A model generated the notes under the pieces. That model ran no database searches. It worked only from the letters and a program-made list of their open reading frames with translations, and was not told the DNA's origin. From NCBI GenBank assembly GCA_030704615.1, contig CM060732.1:38297053-38361052 (forward strand): a DNA stretch of 64,000 nucleotides. Direction: 5' to 3'. Of this stretch, positions 58,436 through 64,000 are shown one piece after another. The translations under genes were made by a program, and so were the position numbers. This DNA comes from Takakia lepidozioides. Taxonomy: Eukaryota; Streptophyta; Takakiopsida; Takakiales; Takakiaceae. How positions within the stretch are numbered: the stretch's first letter is position 1; every line of letters begins with the position of its first letter.

Positions 58436-58965
58436 GGTAAACCCTTAGCAGAGGAGTAGAAAGCAAATCACATTTGTGATGGTCGGGTAGCGACAATCCC
58501 TGTCTGGGACATTCCACTCAATCTCTACGCATATCTTCAACAATGAAATGTAAGTTAGATAAAACTTACTGGCGCCTTCTTAGGTTTTGAAATTGGATCC
58601 CCTTCTGCAGCTTTCCTCTTCCCTCTCACATCTGCTGGAATTTGTGTCTGCTCTAAGGTTTCTGGACCTTCTCCCGGTTCGGCGTTCCGCGTGCTTCCAC
58701 CTTCTTCAGTGTCCTTGTGAATCATCTCTGCATCCACAGGCTGGCGCACTCTTATCGCCGATTGTGTCACAGCCGCTGCCTCAGTCTCCGTCTGCTCTTC
58801 TGAATCAGTCTCCGCGTTCACCTGCTGCTTTGGCCCTATGTTCTCCAACAAACGACGCCTCATCATTTGCTCTCTTGCTCTGCGTCTCTTTCTAAGGGAA
58901 GTAAAATAAAGAGACTTTCTTCTCTTTCGTATTGTAGAAGGAACCCTCTCCAGCTTGACTACCAC

Positions 58966-59721
58966 TCTCTCTCTAAGCGCGAAAAGTAGAAAAACGCAGT
59001 GACTCCCGATTTCTTGCGGGATTGCCTGCGTTCTTGCGTTTCTCTAGAAGCATCGGATTTCCTCTCGCGTGACCGTTACACATAGTCGTTCCCTTATTAG
59101 TGCACATGCCAGCAATTGGTGTACAGCTGTTCGTATTCAGTTATGGATGTCTGACGTGTGTCGCCCAAAATAAACGGCGTGTTCTTTATTAGAACGGTTT
59201 CAATATTTAAAAATAACAGCGAATCCCAGAAATCTTGGCGCACAATTTTACACAAATAAATGTAAATGAACGAGAGTTTGATGACAAATCTTGGAATATC
59301 ATACACGGTCATCCTTGTTAGCCAAACCCCACATTCGTTTCACATTTGGAACTTTCCAGGTGCGCATGATCATTGGTAGTAGTATAAAGATACATTTACT
59401 TAATCTGCAATCCCATCCTCAGATCCTGTGGCATGCTTCCAGGAAGTCGGCTTTGTTATTGGGTTTATTGATGAGGTTCTGGTTAACGGTTTAACAGCTG
59501 CCGACATTGCTCCTAGGGATACTCTGACCACGGGCCCACAAGAAAAGTAATTAAAATGGACGGCTGCATATCTGGAAAGAATAACATAATATGCATAGTC
59601 GTTGTCTGAGCTTCCTCCGCCATATTCTCTGCTCATTCTTCAACTGTGTTCTGGAGACATCAGTAAACCGATTTACTCTAGATTTGCGATAGCAAGGTAC
59701 AAACGTACGCGAGGAAGGAAG
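58966..59721. promoter_or_regulatory. Divergent promoter region between the two MULE genes
   Basis: The 756 bases between the two start codons, ATG at 58,965 (minus, methylase-like) and ATG at 59,722 (plus, transposase), must carry both promoters. The region is AT-rich with no frame of note. No specific binding motif can be assigned. Copy 1 lacks the corresponding segment. Confidence 0.5.
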
Positions 59722-60237
59722 ATGGCTTCCTCTGAAGCGGAGTTCTTCTCTGACGACAAACTAGTGCCGTTCTCCCAGGAAGTCCTTGACAATGGATTTG
59801 CAATTGTTCTGGAACATGTCTTGGCTACCCGTTTTCAGCTGCAGAATGGTTCCATCTTTTTGGAGAAAGAGGTGTACGATCGTAAAGGGAAGTTGTTGAA
59901 ATACTCTTTCCAAAACCGTGATGAGACGGCTCATATCAGCCAGTGGAGAGTGCGTCCTGGTCGATACAGAGTACTTGGAGAGCCTCGGCGAAAGTCCCTT
60001 GGGTCATATGTGACGCCCAGGACTGCTGCTTCGGTCGTTGAAGACAAGAGGGAGGTGGTGGTGAAAAAAGAACAGATGTCCTCCACTCCAATCGTTGAGC
60101 TTTCGGATTCTTCCGATGATGACATAAGTGAAATTCCAAATCCAGTCCTTCCTACTGTGGTTGGAGAAGCTGATGAAGAAGAGATTTGTAGTGTCATTCC
60201 AAAATTGCGGGCTGAAGAAGAGATTCGGCTCCTGTAA
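59722..60237 (+). pseudogene. MULE transposase gene copy 2, N-terminal domain
   Basis: Starts at ATG 59,722 (MASSEAEFFSDDKLVPFS), chosen because homology with copy 1 (MDPTVDIAKF) begins there. Conserved text includes FLEKEVYDRKGKLL, QWRVRPGRYRVLGEP and TPRTAASV, then the acidic VELSDSSDDDISEIP and CSVIPKL. The frame ends at TAA 60,235-60,237, but a neighbouring frame continues with SCKRKLNTPPGSD. The segment equivalent to copy 1 1,100-3,050, including zinc cluster and DDE core, has been deleted. Whether the shortened protein could act as a regulator or repressor is speculative. Confidence 0.7.
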
Positions 60238-61299
60238 GAGGAAATTGAACACTCCACCTGGTTCGGATTCAGATTCCCACAGGGCAGACCGTGATAACTC
60301 CTCGAAGCCTCGTGTTCCCCTGCATGACAGCTCCATGTCCGGAACCTCCATTGTGGAGGAACCTCCAACATGACGGCAAGCTCCAGCATCAAATAGTGCC
60401 ACTGAAATGGTGCAGGAGAGAAACAACCCCCTTGATGTGCTTGAGTCCGCATGCCCCGACCACGTTTGGCACATAGAACGCACAAGTGTAGGGTCTCGTG
60501 TGAAATGTACAGCGATCAGGGCAACTAATTTCGAGAAGTGCACTTCATCTATATCCAGAGGTGGTGCCCGAACTCCTGCTCCAACTTTCACGGGCTTGAT
60601 GCGTCCATACGGTCAACCAGAAGCCAAGAACCACAAGTTCTGGTTCTGCGCAGATAATTGTGCCAGATGTGTGTATGGAACTGTGCGTCCTTCCGTAGTG
60701 ATGAAGCCATCCTCCTCAACCGTTTGGCCCGTGAAGGTGGGAACACATCTCAGCTTTCAGGAGATTGAAATGCTGGAGGAGGCAGGTTTTTTTCCTTGCG
60801 ATACAACCCCAACTCCATGCATGTGCTACTAATCTGCGTCCTCCCGGGTCCCCCGGCAAATCCTGACTTGTGGCCAACCAAACGAGATGGAAAGCTCGTT
60901 CGGCGTTTCCCTCCAACCGCTGAACACTTTGGGAAAGTGGAGTCCGCAAGAATGCTCCAAGCTCGTGTTGGAAACACCACGGAAGTACCCGATCCAGGAT
61001 ATGGTCGGGTATTCACAATCATCACTTCCACATCTGCTGTTCATGACATGACCTACGACATCACGGTTTCCAATTTCCCCAATTGCACATGTTCTGATTT
61101 TGTGAATATGCTATCAACCAGTTTGGGCAAGAAAGGTAAATTCATACCCTGCAAACATTTGTATTTCATATTTTTGAAGAGGATGGTTTGCGATCCCAAA
61201 CGTGACAACTTCATTCACCAGGCCACTATGAGTTTCAACGAGGTCGATACTCTTTTGCAGCGGGATACAAACATGGGTAGCATCAACTATGCAATGTGA
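60238..61299 (+). pseudogene. MULE transposase gene copy 2, SWIM region
   Basis: Two overlapping frames (60,407-60,832 and 60,796-61,299) together match the copy 1 C-terminus: HVWHIERTSVGSRVKC, NHKFWFCADNCARCVYG and LSFQEIEMLEEAGF. They end with the SWIM finger NCTCSDF and PCKHLYFIFLKRM (CxC...CxH). The stop follows at 61,299. The frame change near 60,810 breaks it. Confidence 0.78.
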
Positions 61300-61859
61300 T
61301 ATGTGGACGACCATGATTTGAAATGTGTAATTCACATCAATTTGTCGGCGGTGCAATGATATGGCCTCCAACTATACGGAGTGAGCTCTGAGTGACAACT
61401 TTTAGGTAGTGCACATTTGTCATTGCACCGTTCGAAGTCTACATGTCTTGCTGTCGCTATGCACTACAATCATCTTTTGAAGATGATCCTAACTCTCATT
61501 GTTATTTGAGGAGGGAGGAAGGTCTTCCCGTGGTAGCCTTTATGGCGCACACTTTGTGAGGATATTTTTTCGTCCTCGTAATTGTAAAAGTGAAACAAGC
61601 TTTTGTAATTGCACAATGTTGGATGCTGCAATTGTTGGCCTCAACGCTCGTCTTGATTCTATTTAGGCAAGATTCCCTGCATTAATTCCACGGTCATAGG
61701 ACCATCCACGGTTATAGGCGGCGCATGTTAATGCTGACGTGGCAGATGACGGACAGTGCCACGTTATCATTTACAGCCACATCAGCATGCTGACATGACG
61801 CTCACGCCACGTCAGCTGGCGTGAGCGTACGCTCGCGCGCTCACGCCATTGCGTCGTTG
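61300..61859. repeat. MULE copy 2 transposase-side terminal region
   Basis: 3' flank of the transposase gene and transposon end. Between 61,735 and 61,850 it has GACGTGGCAG, GCTCACGCCACGTCAG, GGCGTGAGCG and CGCTCACGCC, i.e. the same CGTGAGCG/CACGTCA motifs as the opposite end, in opposing orientation. Likely transposase binding sites by analogy. Confidence 0.65.
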
Positions 61860-61869
61860 GTCTTATACC
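61860..61869. repeat. Target-site duplication of MULE copy 2 (right)
   Basis: GTCTTATACC, identical to 41,934-41,943. Confidence 0.85.
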
Positions 61870-61941
61870 TCTAGTCTGATCTCTTGTTTGTGTTCAGTCA
61901 AGTTCTCGTCCTTGACAATGTAGAGCCAGACTTCTGTCACA
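61870..61941 (+). repeat. Chromovirus 3' LTR, right part
   Basis: Continues the LTR interrupted at 41,943 and ends CTTCTGTCACA, giving the canonical CA end. Confidence 0.65.
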
Positions 61942-62826
61942 ATACATCTAGTATAACGAAATATCAAACAACAATGTAACATCAGAAATTAATGTACCTC
62001 ATTCGATTGTTTATTCACTTCCTTCCAATTCATATCAACGGGTAGGACCTTCAGAACATCTTGTCGTCCTCCTCCAATACCTTTCATCTTATGAGGCATA
62101 AGGTCGTTATTCCTTGAGACAATCGATAGTACATTTTGCCTCTACTTGTACAGTTTGTGGTCTTGGCTTCTTCATCCTCCTGTTTCCATGCATGGAGGAG
62201 ATGTATCCATCTTTGCTCTTTCTTTTATATCCCAAATATGTCGATCTTCCGATACCGTGAATTGTCCACCAGGCCTTCTCACAACGTCCACTCCTTCAAT
62301 TGTGATATAGACCTTGCGACCAGAACACAGTGTAACCTTCTCCGGATGTCATATCCCAACTCTTTCTTCGAGTCAAAGGATGATGCCCAGAACTGACTAC
62401 GAATCAACTTTGTTTTTCCAAGCTGAAATGTTGGCAACAATTCATCGAACAACAACTCACAGAGCTTACGACTAAATTGATTTAATAATCCCCACTAAAA
62501 GACACTATGATATGGAAATTGAACGGTGAATTTAATTAGCTGAATTTGGTGAGTGCATGTGTATCAAGCCGTATGCACTCCATTGTACACAATTCACTTT
62601 CTTGAATGCATTATGGTAGATAGATAGGTTGATTTTACTGTGCAATAAAATTTTGGTGTGAAAAAATTATTATGTAGCTAGTTACTTGTGTTAGATGTGG
62701 AAAAAAAAAACACCGACAATAACATAGAATATCACACTAATAATGGTTTTCTTTGATTTACTCGACTTACTTTGTTTATGCAAGACAAGTCAGCCTACAC
62801 AATCCATAGTTTTTACAAGGTTTTTA
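61942..62826. other. Unrecognised sequence with traces of a minus-strand reading frame
   Basis: On the minus strand, frames without a start contain KGIGGGRQDVLKVLPVDMNW (about 62,030-62,090) and HIWDIKERAKM (about 62,225). The text looks like protein of an old mobile element, possibly the sequence upstream of the Helentron OTU region, but I cannot assign it. Confidence 0.3.
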
Positions 62827-62935
62827 TAACATCCAATTATAGGGCCAACCCCCGAAAGGGGGTAGTAGCCGCAAGGCGAAGTGACTCTTAGTTACGCCGG
62901 CTTTGGCTGGAGTCTTCTTTCTCTCTAACATCCAA
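62827..62935 (+). mobile_element. Short structured retroposon, copy C, with 10-bp target-site duplication
   Basis: The insert at 62,837-62,925 is flanked by TAACATCCAA on both sides (62,827-62,836 and 62,926-62,935). It reads TTATAGGGCCAACCCCCGAA onward to CTTCTTTCTCTC. Three hairpins are predicted by eye: ACCCCC-GAAA-GGGGGT, GCC-GCAA-GGC and CCGGCT-TT-GGCTGG. The first two close with GNRA tetraloops. It is the best preserved copy of the family also seen at 12,008-12,114 and 38,962-39,040. Confidence 0.75.
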
Positions 62936-63590
62936 CTGATTCGCAAAGGTTATGGTGACACAATCAAAACATCACAAAGTGAGTATTGACATTGCTATAA
63001 AAAATGACCAAACATGTTTCATATAATCTGCTTAGATTGAATTGAAACGCACTTGTTGCAACTATGACCTCATCTCAAACGATCATAGCTGGTCCTCTCT
63101 AACTGGACTCATAAGGCAAAGACGTTGATGGAACAGTAACACATGGGCTTGTTGTACCATTTCTTATCTACTAGACCTTAGTGCAAATTCCAATGCATGG
63201 TCTTTCAAATACTTAACATGATTTCATTGATAGTTCTCCAAATGTGGATACCTCCACCGTCCACTTGAAAGCAGTAGTTCTTCGGGGTCAAGTGATACCA
63301 TTACTTATGCTTGGAGGTCCGCTTCTGAAGTGGACCTTACCATCACGCTCCCCACCACAACTTGCTACCCATCGGGATTCTTAAGTATTTAATAGTGAAA
63401 CCGAGGTTAAGAGGGGATAGGGAGGATTTGACAAGGGGCCGCCGGAGGAGCCCAGGTTGCACACGCGCCCATTAAGTTCTTACACTATTCCTATTGTCTT
63501 CCGTCTTCCATAAGTCCATCTCTTTTGGAAAAGAGAAAAATTCATTCGCACACATGCACTAGTAGGAGTAGTAGTACCGTACTTACCAGT
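62936..63590. other. No gene recognised
   Basis: Nothing recognised. A CACCCCACCA/CCACTT-rich stretch near 63,240-63,360 has no coding potential. Confidence 0.4.
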
Positions 63591-63990
63591 GTTGGTCTGG
63601 TATGGGTATTAGACCTGAGTATCAACGCTGGTATCACAGACCAGACCAGCCTGGTCTTAAGTTCTACAGTACCAGGTCACATACCAAACTAGGTTGGTAT
63701 CCGTATTCTCATACCAGCCACAATACCAATACCCCCCACCGTCTTCCTCATTTACTCTGGTATGTGTATTATACTAGTTTATGTGAACATACATGTACTT
63801 ATTTATATTTACTTTATGTTTATTGTATTTGTTTTCACTTGATATTTGATAAACTTGTAAGTCAAATGGCTTTTGAATGATACCAGAATTGATATCCCAT
63901 ACCAACTGGTATTGTGATCATGATACTCATACTCATACCTGTATTTGGAAAAAAATACATCCAACATTATATAGACCGGTCTGGTATAAG
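63591..63990. repeat. Cluster of short inverted GGTCTGGTAT / ATACCAG motifs
   Basis: GGTCTGGTAT occurs at about 63,595 and 63,983. Many CTGGTAT/ATACCAG/CCATACCA motifs in both orientations lie between, including the near-palindrome ACCAGACCAGCCTGGTCT (63,638). This could be a small fold-back element whose ends are GGTCTGGTAT, but no duplication was found. Confidence 0.45.
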
Positions 63991-64000
63991 TTTTGTGATT

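Larger units (their letters stand above)
42633..58965 (-). pseudogene. Methyltransferase-like companion gene of the MULE, copy 2 (interrupted)
   Basis: Multi-exon minus-strand gene; exons are deduced from splice sites and the copy 1 homologue. Approximate exons are 58,965-58,572 (basic start, MVVKLERVPSTIRKRRK; donor GTAAGT), 57,910-57,585, then after the gypsy insertion 46,938-46,815, 46,719-46,527, 46,448-46,006, 45,926-45,690, 44,750-44,100 (lysine-rich KDKDKSKEKEN tract), 43,985-43,640 (IVIIDIPDG), 43,470-43,160 (RVVDLS), 43,110-42,970 and 42,891-42,633. The last pair joins in frame as DFSCELSFRKG. DIPDG before VVDL...TGSF...EGD suggests a beta-class methylase fold. TAG at 43,769-43,771 falls where copy 1 has glutamine. 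A nuclear DNA or RNA methylase-like role is inference. Confidence 0.6.
41944..61859. mobile_element. Two-gene Mutator-like transposon, copy 2, with nested gypsy element
   Basis: Complete outer boundaries: AGGGATGCCTCGGCGTGAGC at the left, GCTCACGCCATTGCGTCGTT at the right, with GGCGTGAGC shared in inverted orientation about 12 bases from each end, and an exact 10-bp duplication outside. The methylase-like gene runs minus from 58,965 to 42,633; the transposase gene runs plus from 59,722 to about 61,299 but lacks its zinc and DDE core. A gypsy element of about 10 kb (47.1-57.5 kb) is inserted in the methylase-like gene. Without it the element would be about 9.5 kb. It could not move on its own. 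Confidence 0.85.

Noticed and set aside
62837-62925. Hammerhead ribozyme in the short retroposon
   Set aside because: A CGAAA is present, but the CTGANGA box and the required three-stem arrangement are missing; other ribozyme classes cannot be judged by eye.
1-64000. CRISPR arrays, rRNA genes, bacterial operons or organellar genes
   Set aside because: No regularly spaced short repeats of that class, no rRNA signatures and no organellar coding sequences; splice sites and element types show nuclear plant DNA.

Overview
The window is nuclear DNA of a land plant, probably a seedless one (moss, lycophyte or fern). The main evidence is a long plant-type PLS pentatricopeptide (PPR) protein of about 900 residues, with MYAKCGS-type motifs of the style expanded in seedless plants, together with intron-rich genes, Ty3/gypsy chromoviruses, an L1-type LINE, a Helentron and Mutator-like elements. 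The exact lineage cannot be fixed from sequence alone. Almost everything recognisable is mobile DNA or a broken gene.

Layout. 1-6,960: copy 1 of an unusual two-gene Mutator-like (MULE) transposon. One gene, on the minus strand, encodes a zinc cluster, a MULE transposase core and a SWIM finger. The partner gene, on the plus strand, looks like an adenine-N6/cytosine-N4 methyltransferase fold. 7,390-8,345: a tandem array with a 192-bp period. 11,425-14,139: a piggyBac-like composite element holding a LINE RNase H fragment and a short retroposon. 15,523-17,701: a dual-specificity phosphatase reading frame with one stop, then a decayed MSH3 C-terminus. 18,367-21,124: a 5'-truncated LINE with a poly(A) tail. 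25,815-28,860: the PPR gene. 29,486-29,636: one 6-phosphogluconolactonase exon.

30,949-61,941 is a stack of nested insertions. A decayed Helentron (30.9-39.3 kb, minus) carries OTU-like, Rep, helicase and endonuclease parts. It is broken by a TTAA-flanked piggyBac-like element and by two other insertions, and is abutted by a chromovirus (39.3 kb onward, integrase plus chromodomain). The 3' LTR of that chromovirus was split by copy 2 of the two-gene MULE (41,944-61,859), which is flanked by an exact 10-bp duplication. Inside the MULE's methylase-like gene sits a roughly 10-kb Ty3/gypsy element carrying a C5 cytosine methyltransferase between protease and reverse transcriptase and a PHD finger after its integrase.

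The two MULE copies have complementary defects. Copy 1 keeps the transposase core but has lost the shared promoter and the start of the methylase-like gene. Copy 2 keeps the promoter and all recognisable methylase-like exons but has lost the transposase core. The most notable candidates are this two-gene MULE, the gypsy element with a methylation writer and a chromatin reader, and an ~85-bp structured retroposon family (three copies, two with target-site duplications) that folds into hairpins with GNRA loops.
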